Shown: positions 36,439 to 46,798, counted from the first letter of the stretch. The stretch is DNA of 64,000 bases from an uncultured Clostridia bacterium (GCA_947307255.1 CAMZIO010000002.1:1-64000), one strand, 5' to 3'. Numbers and translations are program-made. The notes: generated by a model not told the origin, from the letters alone.

Positions 36439-37920
36439 ATGAATGCAAATACCGGAATCTATCAGGATATCTCCATACGCACCGCGGGGGATATTTACAT
36501 TGGCGTGGTCGGACCGGTGCGCACCGGCAAATCCACCTTTATCAAGCGCTTTATGGAGACGCAGGTGATTCCCCATATCGACAACGTCTACCGCCGCGAG
36601 CGCGCCAAGGACGAACTGCCGCAAAGCTCATCCGGTCGCACGGTGATGACGGCGGAGCCGAAATTCGTCCCGGAAGAGGCGGTAGACATCGCGCTGGACG
36701 AAGGAACCGTTTGTTCCGTTCGACTGATCGACTGTGTGGGCTATATGGTTCCCGGCGCAATGGGGCAGAGCGACGGCGATTCTCCGCGCATGGTAACGAC
36801 GCCATGGCTGGATCATGCGGTTTCCATGAGCGAGGCAGCAGAGCTGGGCACCTCCCGCGTGATCCGGGAGCACTCCACGATCGGTATTGTGGTTACGACG
36901 GACGGCAGCATCACCGAGATCCCACGCGAGGACTATATGGAAGCAGAGGGGCGCGTGATCCGCGAGCTGCAGGAGATCGGCAAGCCGTTTTTGGTGCTGC
37001 TGAACGCCGCACAGCCGCAATCGGAGCGGGTACAGGCGATGGCCAGGGATATTGCCGATCGGTACGGCGTAACCTGCCTTCCCGTCAACTGCCTGCTGCT
37101 GGACGACGCGGCCGTTGGAGATATTCTCAAGGCGATTCTCTATGAGTTTCCGCTTACGCAGTTGGATATTTCCATTCCGGCATGGGTGGAGGCGCTGCCA
37201 AACGACCATCCGATCAAGTGCGGGTTGTATCGCAATATCCGGCAAAGCGCCAAGGCGCTGCACTGTATTCGGGAGGTAACCCCGGCCGTGGAGGCGATGG
37301 GGGCATACGAGGGGATCAGTGCGGCAAGGGTGAGCGCCATACAACTCGGCAGCGGGGTCGTATCGGCCGAGTTGGAACTGCCGCGCGCACTGTTTTATCA
37401 GACACTCAGCGAGCAATCCGGGTTCTCCGTCTGCGACGACGGGGATCTGATGTGCCTGCTTACGCAGCTTTCCGCAGTCAAGGCGGAGTATGACAAGGTG
37501 GCCCAGGCGCTGCACGAAGCAAAGCAGACGGGCTATGGCATCGTGGTCCCCAGCGTGGAGGAACTGAATCTGGAGGAACCGGAAATCATGAAGCAGGGCG
37601 GCCGGTACGGCGTGAAGCTCAAGGCCAGCGCACCGTCCATCCACATGATTCGCGCCGATATTGAAACCACCGTTTCACCGATCGTCGGCAATGAAAAGCA
37701 ATCGGAGGATATGGTCAATTATCTGCTCCAGGAATTTGAAGGGGATACGGGGAAAATCTGGCAGTCGAACATCTTCGGCCGCAGCTTTCACGAGATCGTC
37801 AATGAGGACCTGCTCAATAAGCTCAAGCATATGCCGGAGGATGCGCGCGGCAAGCTGCGCCAGACGCTGGAGCGCATTATCAACGAGGGCAGCGGCGGAC
37901 TGATCTGCATTATCCTCTAA
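36439..37920 (+). CDS. spoIVA: Stage IV sporulation protein A
   Basis: YQDISIRTAGDIYIGVVGPVRTGKSTFIKRFMET. Confidence 0.97.
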   Translation: MNANTGIYQDISIRTAGDIYIGVVGPVRTGKSTFIKRFMETQVIPHIDNVYRRERAKDELPQSSSGRTVMTAEPKFVPEEAVDIALDEGTVCSVRLIDCVGYMVPGAMGQSDGDSPRMVTTPWLDHAVSMSEAAELGTSRVIREHSTIGIVVTTDGSITEIPREDYMEAEGRVIRELQEIGKPFLVLLNAAQPQSERVQAMARDIADRYGVTCLPVNCLLLDDAAVGDILKAILYEFPLTQLDISIPAWVEALPNDHPIKCGLYRNIRQSAKALHCIREVTPAVEAMGAYEGISAARVSAIQLGSGVVSAELELPRALFYQTLSEQSGFSVCDDGDLMCLLTQLSAVKAEYDKVAQALHEAKQTGYGIVVPSVEELNLEEPEIMKQGGRYGVKLKASAPSIHMIRADIETTVSPIVGNEKQSEDMVNYLLQEFEGDTGKIWQSNIFGRSFHEIVNEDLLNKLKHMPEDARGKLRQTLERIINEGSGGLICIIL

Positions 37921-37939
37921 TCGAATCATAACGGAACGC

Positions 37940-37972
37940 GAAAAAAGAAGCGGCATCGCCGCTTCTTTTTTC
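37940..37972. terminator. Bidirectional terminator between spoIVA and pfk
   Basis: gaaaaaagaagcggcatcgccgcttcttttttc. Confidence 0.85.
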
Positions 37973-37978
37973 GTGCCT

Positions 37979-39217
37979 TTATTCTGCCAGCACCTTTTTA
38001 AGCCGGGCAAAGCGGGGCAGAGAATCCTCCTTCGGAAGCGGCGGCTCGCCCTGAATCAGCGGCAGGGCGTAGTCGATGAAGTCGTGGGTAACGCCGTTAT
38101 GATCGGCGTTGATCCACGCCAGCGGAACCTTCTTCTCAAAGTTTGCCACCTCGGTCAGCCCCAGCAGCTTCGTGCGGCAAACGTAATGTCCGTCCACCGT
38201 ATCGCGCTCAAAGGCGACCATCTTGTCTGTAATGCCCGCCACGGCGTTTTCCACGGCCGCCTTGCCCGCCATATAGGCTTCCTCGATATCGGTCTCACTG
38301 GCGAGATGCGCGCCGCAGCGCTGCAGCAGGCTCAGCTCGATCCCACGTACCTTCGCGCCGGTGCGCTCCTTGACGATGTTGGCCAGCAGTGCGGCGAGGC
38401 CGCCGAGCTGCGCGTGGCCGAAGCCGTCTGTCGCGCTGGTCTTTGCCTCGGAGACAAAGCTGCCGTCAGCGTAGTGGATCCCCTCGGAAACGGCGACCAT
38501 GCAGTTGCCCGTCTCGCGGTAAACCCGCTCCACATCCGCAAGGAAGAGGTCCATATCAAAGTCCGTCTCCGGCAGATAGATCAGATCGGGGCCGGCGCCG
38601 TATTCACTCGCCAGCGCGGCGGCGGCGGTCAGCCAGCCGGCGTGGCGGCCCATGATCTCAATAATGCAGATCATGCCAGTATCGTATACGCGCGCGTCCT
38701 GGTAGACCTCCATGCAGCTCGTAGCGATATACTTCGCAGCGGAGGCGTAGCCGGGGCAATGATCGGTGCCGAACAGATCGTTGTCGATCGTCTTGGGCAC
38801 GCCCATCACGCGGCACTCGTAGCCGACCTTCTGCATATACTTGGATATCTTATTGCACGTATCCATGGAATCGTTGCCGCCGTTGTAAAAGAAATAGCGG
38901 ACGTCGTGCTTGCGGAATACCTCTAAAATGCGCCGATAGTCCGTGTCGTCCACGTCCGGATCCTTCATCTTGTAGCGGCAGGAGCCGAGCGCGGAGGAGG
39001 GGGTATACTTGAGTAATTCCAGTTCCTTCGCGTCCTCGGCGTCCATATCAAACAGGCGATCGTTCAAAACGCCCTTGATGCCGTGCTCCGCGCCGTAGAC
39101 CTTGGTGATCACGTTGCTATCCAGCGCGGTGCGGATCACGCCGTAGGCGCTGGCATTGATGACGGAAGTAGGACCGCCGGACTGACCGATAACGCATGCA
39201 CCTTTGAGTTCAGTCAT
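37979..39217 (-). CDS. 6-phosphofructokinase, PPi-dependent type
   Basis: VIGQSGGPTSVINAS, GGNDSMDT, VPKTIDNDL. Confidence 0.9.
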   Translation of the reverse strand: MTELKGACVIGQSGGPTSVINASAYGVIRTALDSNVITKVYGAEHGIKGVLNDRLFDMDAEDAKELELLKYTPSSALGSCRYKMKDPDVDDTDYRRILEVFRKHDVRYFFYNGGNDSMDTCNKISKYMQKVGYECRVMGVPKTIDNDLFGTDHCPGYASAAKYIATSCMEVYQDARVYDTGMICIIEIMGRHAGWLTAAAALASEYGAGPDLIYLPETDFDMDLFLADVERVYRETGNCMVAVSEGIHYADGSFVSEAKTSATDGFGHAQLGGLAALLANIVKERTGAKVRGIELSLLQRCGAHLASETDIEEAYMAGKAAVENAVAGITDKMVAFERDTVDGHYVCRTKLLGLTEVANFEKKVPLAWINADHNGVTHDFIDYALPLIQGEPPLPKEDSLPRFARLKKVLAE

Positions 39218-39391
39218 GGTAATAATCTCCTTGTGATTACCGCATCAGCGGCAATGATTTTTGATCGTTTTTCGCCGCGACATGCGCGTGGCGAAAAACA
39301 CTTTGCGCAAAGCGCCCGTGCGCCAAGGGCGTGCGGGAAGCGAAGCGCTGGGGGAATCGAAAGGGGGGACTGGTCCCCCCTTTAAGAAGTC

Positions 39392-40357
39392 TTAGGCTTT
39401 GCCGTCGCAGCCGAGGACGTCCACGATCTTGTGCGCGACCATGGCCTTGATCGCAGCGCGGGCAGGCTTGAGATACTGGCGCGGGTCGAAGTCGGAGGGG
39501 TGCTCGGCAAAATGCTCGCGGATGCAGGCGGTCATCGCAAGGCGCAGGTCGGAGTCGATATTGATCTTGCAAACGGCCATCTTTGCCGCCTGGCGCAGCT
39601 GCGCTTCGGGGATACCGACAGCGTCCGGCATCTTGCCGCCGAAGGCGTTGATCTTGCGGACGAACTCCTGCGGGACGGAGGACGAGCCGTGCAGCACGAT
39701 GGGGAAGCCGGGCAGGCGGCGGGAGACGTCCTCTAAAATGTCAAAGCGCAGGGGAGGCGGGACCAACTCGCCGTTTTCATTGCGCGTGCACTGCGCAGCG
39801 GTAAACTTATACGCGCCGTGGCTGGTGCCGATGGCGATGGCCAGCGAGTCGCAGCCGGTGCGCTCCACAAACTCCTGTACGTCCTCGGCGCGGGTATAGG
39901 AGGAATCCTCGGCGCTGACCTTGACCTCGTCCTCCACACCGGCGAGCGTGCCAAGCTCCGCCTCGACGACGACGCCGTGGTCGTGCGCGTACTCGACGAC
40001 CTGGCGGGTGATGCGGATGTTCTCTTCAAAGGATTCGCCGCTCTTGTCGATCATCACGGAGGTAAATCCGCCGTCGATGCAGCTTTTGCACAGCTCAAAG
40101 CTGTCGCCATGGTCCAGATGGAGTGCAATGGGCAGACCCGTTTCGATAACGGCAGCCTCGACCAGCTTCATCAGATAGGTGTGGTTGGCATAGGCGCGGG
40201 CGCCCTTGCTGACCTGGAGAATCAACGGAGCGTTCAAGTCCATGGCGGCTTCCGTGATGCCCTGCACGATCTCCATATTATTGACGTTGAACGCGCCGAC
40301 GGCGTAGCCGCCTTGGTATGCCTTTGCAAACATTTCCTTCGTCGTTACCAGTGGCAT
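39392..40357 (-). CDS. fba: Class II fructose-bisphosphate aldolase
   Basis: GAFNVNNMEIVQ, LHLDHGDSFE, LHGSSSVPQEFV. Confidence 0.94.
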   Translation of the reverse strand: MPLVTTKEMFAKAYQGGYAVGAFNVNNMEIVQGITEAAMDLNAPLILQVSKGARAYANHTYLMKLVEAAVIETGLPIALHLDHGDSFELCKSCIDGGFTSVMIDKSGESFEENIRITRQVVEYAHDHGVVVEAELGTLAGVEDEVKVSAEDSSYTRAEDVQEFVERTGCDSLAIAIGTSHGAYKFTAAQCTRNENGELVPPPLRFDILEDVSRRLPGFPIVLHGSSSVPQEFVRKINAFGGKMPDAVGIPEAQLRQAAKMAVCKINIDSDLRLAMTACIREHFAEHPSDFDPRQYLKPARAAIKAMVAHKIVDVLGCDGKA

Positions 40358-40511
40358 AATCATCTCTCCTTTAGCATAAAGTCATTTGATACGATGGATC
40401 ATCAATAGCAAGTTCAGTGTACCATATTACGCGGAAAAAGCAAGGGAAAACGGGGAACTGTGAGCGAAAAAGAGAGGCAAGCGCAAACGTGCATTGCCTC
40501 TGATGATGGTA

Positions 40512-41444
40512 TTATAGCTTGCGGATTCGCGCGGCGATCTGATCCGCCGTCAGCCCGTATTCGCGCAGGACGTCCGCCGCCTTGCCGGACTGACCGAACT
40601 GATCGTTCACGCCGATCTTGAGGAATTTGCAGTTGACCTTGCCCATCAGCACCTCAGCCACGGTGTCGCCCAGGCCGCCGATCACGCTGTGCTCCTCGAC
40701 GGTAACGACCTTGCCGCACTGCTGCGCATAGCGCGTGATGCACGCGGCGTCAATGGGCTTGATGGTGTGCACGTTGATCACGGCTGCGTCGATGCCGTCG
40801 TCGGCAAGCGCCTGCGCGGCGAGCAGCGCCTCGTTGACCATCAGGCCGCAGGCAAAGATCGCCACGTCGCTGCCCTCGCGCAGGACGTTGGCCTTGCCGA
40901 TTTCAAAGGGCTTGACCATCTCGCCTTCAAAGACGGGCGTGGCCAGACGCGCAAGGCGCATATACACCGGGCCGTCAAATTCCGCAATCGCCATGGTAGC
41001 TGCTCTTGCCTCATTCGCGTCGGCGGGACAGATGACCGTCATGCCGGGAATCACACGCATCAGCGCCAGATCCTCGATGCACTGGTGGCTGCCGCCGTCT
41101 TCACCGACGGAGACGCCGGCGTGCGTGGCGCAGATCTTTACGTTGAAGTGGGGATAGGCAATGCTGTTGCGGATCTGCTCGTAGGCGCGGCCGGCGGCGA
41201 ACATGGCGAAGGTGGAGCAGAAGGGAACGAGGCCCATCGTAGAAAGCCCGGCGCCAATAGCCATCATATTTGCCTCGGCAATGCCGCAGTTATAAAACTT
41301 TTCCGGGTGCGCCTTGGCGACCTTGGCGGTTTGGGTCGCATTGGCAAGGTCGGCGTCGAGAACAACGACCTTGTCGTTCTTTTCCACCAGCTCGATCAAC
41401 GCCTCGCCATAGGCCTGGCGGGTTGCAATCTTATCACTCATCAC
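40512..41444 (-). CDS. Transketolase C-terminal subunit
   Basis: PFCSTFAMFAAGRAYEQIRNSIAYPHFNVKICATHAGVSVGEDGGSHQ. Confidence 0.94.
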   Translation of the reverse strand: MMSDKIATRQAYGEALIELVEKNDKVVVLDADLANATQTAKVAKAHPEKFYNCGIAEANMMAIGAGLSTMGLVPFCSTFAMFAAGRAYEQIRNSIAYPHFNVKICATHAGVSVGEDGGSHQCIEDLALMRVIPGMTVICPADANEARAATMAIAEFDGPVYMRLARLATPVFEGEMVKPFEIGKANVLREGSDVAIFACGLMVNEALLAAQALADDGIDAAVINVHTIKPIDAACITRYAQQCGKVVTVEEHSVIGGLGDTVAEVLMGKVNCKFLKIGVNDQFGQSGKAADVLREYGLTADQIAARIRKL

Positions 41445-42254
41445 TCAATCCTCCAATTCCTTCAGGGCCTGCTCGCGCTGCTCGGCGTTTGGTGCCTTGC
41501 CGTGCCAGCCGACCTGGTTTTCCATAAAGGAAACACCTTTGCCCTTGACCGTGTGCGCGATAATGCACTTGGGCTTGCCGACGACCGGGGCGGAAAGCGC
41601 CGATTCGATCGCGTCGAGATCGTGCCCGTCTGGCAGCTCAAACACCTCGAACCCGAAGGCGCGCAGCTTCGCAGGGAGATCGCCCAGCGACATAACCTGG
41701 TCGTTCGTACCGTCGATCTGCAAGCCGTTGTTGTCGACGATCACGGTCAGGTTGTCCAGTTTATAGTGCGCGGCAGCCATATAGGCCTCCCAAATCTGGC
41801 CTTCTTGACTCTCGCCATCGCCGGCAAGGGCAAACACCTTGACATCCTTGCCCTGGTGCTTGGCGCCCAGCGCCATGCCGACGGCAATCGAAACGCCCTG
41901 GCCGAGAGAGCCGGTGGATGCATCCACACCGGGAACCTTCTTGGCGTCCGGATGGCCCTGCAGGATGCTGTGGAGCTGACGGAAATTGGCATATTCATCC
42001 CGGGAGATAAATCCCTTGGCCGCCAACACTGCGTAATAGCAGGGCGCAGCATGACCCTTAGAGAGGACAAACCGATCACGGTTAGGATTGTGGGGATCGG
42101 CGGGATCGACACGCATATGGTTGAAAAACACACTGGTCATCAGCTCCACCGCGGAGAGGGAGCCGCCGGGATGGCCGCTGCCGGCATTGGCGGTCATCGT
42201 GATGATATCACGCCGCACCTGCCGGCAAACCTTGGTCAGTTCTGTTGTTGTCAT
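41445..42254 (-). CDS. Transketolase N-terminal subunit
   Basis: GHPGGSLSAVE, RDRFVLSKGHAAPCYYAVLA, GDGESQEGQIWEA. Confidence 0.94.
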   Translation of the reverse strand: MTTTELTKVCRQVRRDIITMTANAGSGHPGGSLSAVELMTSVFFNHMRVDPADPHNPNRDRFVLSKGHAAPCYYAVLAAKGFISRDEYANFRQLHSILQGHPDAKKVPGVDASTGSLGQGVSIAVGMALGAKHQGKDVKVFALAGDGESQEGQIWEAYMAAAHYKLDNLTVIVDNNGLQIDGTNDQVMSLGDLPAKLRAFGFEVFELPDGHDLDAIESALSAPVVGKPKCIIAHTVKGKGVSFMENQVGWHGKAPNAEQREQALKELED

Positions 42255-42400
42255 AGTGGCCTCCTGTATCTGAAAAAATGATATCTATGGATCAGTTTAT
42301 CGGAAAAAGGGCAGAAAGTCAATCAGAATCTATCCCATATCGAGCGGCGTTTCCCGCAAACGGGCACGGCGCATAAACTGTACGGAAGGGGGAGATTCGC

Positions 42401-42901
42401 ATGAGACTTACCGCATATGACCGCGCTGCGGCCGTTCGCTACGCGCATACCTGGGCCTATGGCAGAAATCCGCGCTTTTACGACTATGAGGATATCGGCG
42501 GAGACTGCACCAACTTTGCCTCACAGTGCCTTTTGGCAGGGGGAGGTGTGATGGATTATACCCCGACGTTCGGCTGGTACTATATTGACGCCAATCGCAA
42601 ATCACCCTCCTGGACGGGGGTAACGTATCTGTATAATTTTCTCACGCGCGCAAGAGACAGCGTCGGCCCGGCCGCGCGCGACACTTCAATTTGGGAGATG
42701 CAGCCCGGCGATATCATACAGCTTTCCTTTAACGGCGTTGCCTGGCAGCACTCGCCCGTCGTCGTCGCAGTGGAAACGCCCGGATCGGCAGACGGTATTC
42801 TGGTTGCCGCGCACACTTACGATGCGGATAATCGCCCGCTTTCGACCTACGAATACCGAAGCGTGCGTTTTCTGCATATCACCGGCGTCTATCGCCCGTA
42901 A
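42401..42901 (+). CDS. Putative amidase-domain protein
   Basis: YDRAAAVRYAHTWAYGRNPRFYDYEDIGGDCTNFASQCLLAGG. Confidence 0.88.
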   Translation: MRLTAYDRAAAVRYAHTWAYGRNPRFYDYEDIGGDCTNFASQCLLAGGGVMDYTPTFGWYYIDANRKSPSWTGVTYLYNFLTRARDSVGPAARDTSIWEMQPGDIIQLSFNGVAWQHSPVVVAVETPGSADGILVAAHTYDADNRPLSTYEYRSVRFLHITGVYRP

Positions 42902-42927
42902 CGCAGGCAGGGCAGGAGGGGAGGACG

Positions 42928-43941
42928 TCAGGTTTCGCCCTTTGGCGTTTTTTTGACCCGCGAGAGGGGATTGGCTTTTGCCGCCACGCGCAGCGCCTCG
43001 TTGTCGATGTGGGTATAGATTTCCGTGGTATTGAGATGATCGTGTCCCAGAACCTCCTGCACGGCGCGCACGTCCACGCCGTTTTGCAGCATCAACGTCG
43101 CCGCGGTATGGCGCAGCTTGTGAGAGGAATACTGCGCGGCGTCCAGCCCGGCGGCGGAGATGTGCTTTTTTACCAGCGCGTGCACGGTGGATTTGCTGAT
43201 GCGCTCGTTGCGCGAGGACAGAAACAGCGCGTTTCGATCGCGCCCCGCAATGGGACGGCGCACGGCCAGATAGGACGCCAGCGCCTCCTTGCAGGCGTCA
43301 TTGAGATAGACGATGCGCACTTTATTGCCCTTGCCGAGCACGCGCATGGCCTCGCCCTGTATATCCGGCAGATCCAGACCGCACAGCTCGGAAATTCGCA
43401 GCCCACAGTTCAAAAACAGGGTTAAAATGCAATAATCACGCTCTTTATTCTGACCGTCTACCGATTCCAGCAGATGGATACTTTCATCCAGCGTGAGATA
43501 CTTCGGCAGACTTTTTTTCAGCTTCGGCGCGTCCAAATCTTTCACCGGATTGTCTCGAATCAAATGCGCTTTATTCGTCAAATAGTTGTAAAAAGACCGA
43601 ATTGTTGATATTTTTCTGGCTCTTGATGCTGCATTCAGACCAAAACCGGAGTTTTCGCTGTTTTGATGCAGCACGCGCTCTCGGCTCAAATAGGTCATAT
43701 AACTGTAAATATCGGTAAGCGTTACAGATTGAACAAAATCTAAATCCACGTCCAGAATAGAGATCTCGCTCAGCTCGCACGTACGCAGAGCGGGATCGCG
43801 CAGCTGCTTGAGATAGCGGAAAAAATTACGCAAATCCAAAAAGTATTCGTCGACGGTCTTGGCAGAATGACCCTTGATGGTCTCGTGATAAGCGAGAAAA
43901 TCGCGTAAAATCTGCGGTGATTCCAAACGGTAATCCATCAT
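42928..43941 (-). CDS. Tyrosine recombinase, XerC/XerD type
   Basis: Catalytic R..HxxR..H..Y: GLRISELCG, SSHKLRHTAATLML, LGHDHLNTTEIYTHID. Confidence 0.92.
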   Translation of the reverse strand: MMDYRLESPQILRDFLAYHETIKGHSAKTVDEYFLDLRNFFRYLKQLRDPALRTCELSEISILDVDLDFVQSVTLTDIYSYMTYLSRERVLHQNSENSGFGLNAASRARKISTIRSFYNYLTNKAHLIRDNPVKDLDAPKLKKSLPKYLTLDESIHLLESVDGQNKERDYCILTLFLNCGLRISELCGLDLPDIQGEAMRVLGKGNKVRIVYLNDACKEALASYLAVRRPIAGRDRNALFLSSRNERISKSTVHALVKKHISAAGLDAAQYSSHKLRHTAATLMLQNGVDVRAVQEVLGHDHLNTTEIYTHIDNEALRVAAKANPLSRVKKTPKGET

Positions 43942-44099
43942 AAAAAGACTCCTTATCATCGGTAAATCAGAAATGAGAACGAACGTCTGTACGGCAGACC
44001 GGACGCGGCGGACCGCGGTGAAAACGGAAACGATGTACGAGGGGCAAATCATACGGACGCTTTGATTTTGATCGTACAATCAGCGCGCCGCCGTGTGTC

Positions 44100-44225
44100 A
44101 AACAGTCTGCGCGGTGCAGCAAAGTTTCCGGTTTCATCCGGCCGCAGCGTAGGGGTCGCTATGCATAAGCCTGCGCGGTTATCCCAGACTTTTGGCTATC
44201 GCACTCCCCTATATTAAACAAAGTT
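44100..44225 (-). ncRNA. Candidate structured leader RNA upstream of the Xer-type recombinase (approximate bounds)
   Basis: Noncoding, with several short complementary arms on the minus strand (AGGGG...CCCCT; CCGG-atgaaa-CCGG; GCGATAGCC/GGCTTATGC). Confidence 0.35.
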
Positions 44226-44408
44226 TTTATTTTGTTCAATAAGATATGCATTTATTTGGGGAAGCACCGTTCGCTTCCCTTTTCTTACCCGTTCTCCGCA
44301 CGATGGTAAACACAGTTCATTGATACCACGGATTGCAAGAATTGTCAAGCGTCATGAAGCGTATAGAAACACGCAATCTGCACAGATTATACGAAAAGGA
44401 GTGAAAAT

Positions 44409-44651
44409 ATGATGAGTTTCATCCCATGCAGTGCAAATTGCGTGTTTCAAAATGACGGCGCCTGCGCGCTGCAATACGCAACCGTGATCGGACGGGCGGA
44501 TCGCGGTGGCAACGATTGCCTGCACTATATCCCGCGAAACGCCGCGCTCAGGAACGCGCAATGGCACGCAGCGCCTCCCCGATATTCTGCACCGGAATCA
44601 GGCGAAGTCCCTCCGCCTTCCCCAGGCGGTCTGCATACTGTTTGGGAATGA
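44409..44651 (+). CDS. Small Cys-containing protein upstream of and convergent with radA
   Basis: aaggagtg SD; MMSFIPCSANCVFQNDGACALQYA...CLHYI. Confidence 0.55.
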   Translation: MMSFIPCSANCVFQNDGACALQYATVIGRADRGGNDCLHYIPRNAALRNAQWHAAPPRYSAPESGEVPPPSPGGLHTVWE

Positions 44652-45912
44652 TGCAGGTTTCAAAGCCAAGACGCTCCACTTCGCTCAGCCGCTGACCCAG
44701 GTGGCTGACGCTGCGGACCTCGCCGGTGAGCCCGACCTCTCCGATCGCTGCAACACGCGAGCCGATGGACCGGTCGAGATAACTGGAGGCAAGCGCAAGG
44801 ATCGTCGCCAGATCCGCCGCTGGCTCGTCCAGGGTAAGCCCGCCGATCACGTTGATAAAAGCGTCGCAGCCCAGCACCTTCAGCGCACCGCGCTTTTCCA
44901 GCACCGCCATGAGCATGGCGGCGCGGTTATAGTCAAAGCCGTTGCTGTTGCGGCGCGGCAAGGACTGTCCTGCCGGCGCAAGCAGCGCCTGTACCTCCGC
45001 AAGGACGGGGCGTGCCCCCTCCATCACGCAGGTTACGCAGGTACCAGGCGCGTCAGCCGGGCGGCCGGCAAGCAGCATTTCCGAGGGATTCGGCACTTCG
45101 ACGAGTCCTTCGCTCTGCATTTCAAATACGCCGATCTCATTCGTTGCACCGAAACGGTTTTTTGCCGCGCGCAAAATACGGTACGTCATGTGCTGATCGC
45201 CTTCAAAGTACAGTACGCAGTCCACCATGTGCTCGAGCACCTTCGGTCCTGCGATAGACCCCTCTTTGTTGACGTGCCCGATTACGAAGACCGTAGTCCC
45301 CTGCCCTTTGGCAAGCTGCATCAGCGTCATGGTGCATTCTTTTACCTGGCTGACGCTGCCTGCCGGAGAATCCGACTCTTCTTGATAAAGCGTCTGGATC
45401 GAGTCAATGATCAGAATATCCGGCTGCTCTTCCTCCACGCTGCGCAGCACATCCCCCAGGCAAGTCTCAGCGAGCACGAGGAGATTCCCGCTTGCCACGT
45501 GCAAACGCTCTGCACGCATTTTTAACTGCCGAGGAGATTCCTCGCCAGATACATATAAAATGCGCGATGATTCTGCCATTTTCCCACAGATTTGCAACAT
45601 TAACGTGGATTTTCCGATGCCTGGGGCGCCGCCGACCAGCACGAGCGAGCCTTTCACTGCACCGCCACCGAGCACGCGATCCAGCTCGCCCATGCCGGTG
45701 GCGAAGCGCAGCTCCTCCGAGACGTCCAGCTCGGTAACCGGATGCGCCTTGGCGCGCGCCATACCGCCGGGACGGGACTTCCCTGCCGACGCGGATTTCG
45801 GCACGACCTGCTCCGTGATCGTGTTCCACGCGCCGCATTTCAGGCAGCGTCCCGCCCATTTCGCCGTCTCGTTGCCGCACTCCGTGCAGTAAAAAACCGT
45901 TTTTGCTCTCAT
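44548..45912 (-). CDS. radA: DNA repair protein RadA
   Basis: FYCTECGNETAKWAGRCLKCGAWNT, GGAPGIGKSTLMLQ, KNRFGATNEIGVFEM. Confidence 0.97.
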   Translation of the reverse strand: MRAKTVFYCTECGNETAKWAGRCLKCGAWNTITEQVVPKSASAGKSRPGGMARAKAHPVTELDVSEELRFATGMGELDRVLGGGAVKGSLVLVGGAPGIGKSTLMLQICGKMAESSRILYVSGEESPRQLKMRAERLHVASGNLLVLAETCLGDVLRSVEEEQPDILIIDSIQTLYQEESDSPAGSVSQVKECTMTLMQLAKGQGTTVFVIGHVNKEGSIAGPKVLEHMVDCVLYFEGDQHMTYRILRAAKNRFGATNEIGVFEMQSEGLVEVPNPSEMLLAGRPADAPGTCVTCVMEGARPVLAEVQALLAPAGQSLPRRNSNGFDYNRAAMLMAVLEKRGALKVLGCDAFINVIGGLTLDEPAADLATILALASSYLDRSIGSRVAAIGEVGLTGEVRSVSHLGQRLSEVERLGFETCIIPKQYADRLGKAEGLRLIPVQNIGEALRAIARS

Positions 45913-45925
45913 GCCTCTTTCCCTT

Positions 45926-46648
45926 CTAACCTTCCCGATCTGCGGCCAAAAAGCCCGCCGCGATCGAAACGGCCAATTTCTTTTGATGTGATGCTTGCTG
46001 TAATCGTTCCGTTTCCTGCGGATTGGAGAGAAATCCGCATTCTACCAAAATCGCCGGACAGGATACGTTTTTCATCAAGTAGATCGTCGGCTCGATCTGT
46101 TTTTCCCGCTTTCCGTGCCCGGTGTTGATCGTCTGATTGAGCGCCTGCTGAACGCAAACGGCTATGTCGCTGCTTTTGGGGGTATCCGCATAGAAAACCT
46201 GCGCGCCGTGAACCCCCGGAACGGACGGCAGACTGTTTTGATGCACGCTGATCAGTACGGCGTCCGGCACGGCGTTTACCGCCGCCGCACGGTTTTTCAG
46301 ATCCGAGACTTTCTTTTCCCGCAGCGTCTGCGCATTGGCGGAATGTACGGAGACGTCCTCCGTTCGTATCATCTGCGTATCCTCGCCGATAAGCTGCAGC
46401 AATGCGTCCAGCTTTTTGGCAATGGCAAGATTGATCTGACTCTCTACCGCGCCGGAAAGCGCAACCGCGCCGCCGTCTTCCCCACCGTGTCCTGCGTCGA
46501 TCACAACCGTGCGCGCCGCACGATGCACCGGGGACATTGCCGGCGCCGCCGGGAGTCGAATCAGGATCGCCGCCGCTGCAATGGCGAGGAGCGCTCCGAA
46601 AAAAAATAACAGCGTCTTTCGTTTTATCACAAAAAACAAATCGTTCAC
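45926..46648 (-). CDS. cwlD: N-acetylmuramoyl-L-alanine amidase CwlD
   Basis: VVIDAGHGGEDGGA, SVHQNS, LVECGFLSNPQE; N-terminal TM. Confidence 0.92.
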   Translation of the reverse strand: MNDLFFVIKRKTLLFFFGALLAIAAAAILIRLPAAPAMSPVHRAARTVVIDAGHGGEDGGAVALSGAVESQINLAIAKKLDALLQLIGEDTQMIRTEDVSVHSANAQTLREKKVSDLKNRAAAVNAVPDAVLISVHQNSLPSVPGVHGAQVFYADTPKSSDIAVCVQQALNQTINTGHGKREKQIEPTIYLMKNVSCPAILVECGFLSNPQETERLQQASHQKKLAVSIAAGFLAADREG

Positions 46649-46798
46649 CTCTGATAAAGGGTATGATTTTGCTCTTGTGATGATTCCCTATTATAACAGG
46701 TCGTCCGGAAAAAGGAAAGTCCGAGTTTCGGTTTTCAGCGCCCGGCATAAGATGAAACTGAGCGGAATGCTCAACTATCATCAAGGAGGAGTTCTTTC

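Noticed and set aside
42928-43941. Xer-type recombinase as the prophage integrase
   Set aside because: Separated from the phage genes by radA, cwlD and cotJ host genes; cannot be linked to the prophage from this sequence.
44110-44160. SAM-I riboswitch (GATGAAACCGG resembles part of the S-box consensus)
   Set aside because: Other required S-box segments (CTTATCAAGAG, AGGTGGAGGGA) are missing, and the neighbouring gene is a recombinase.
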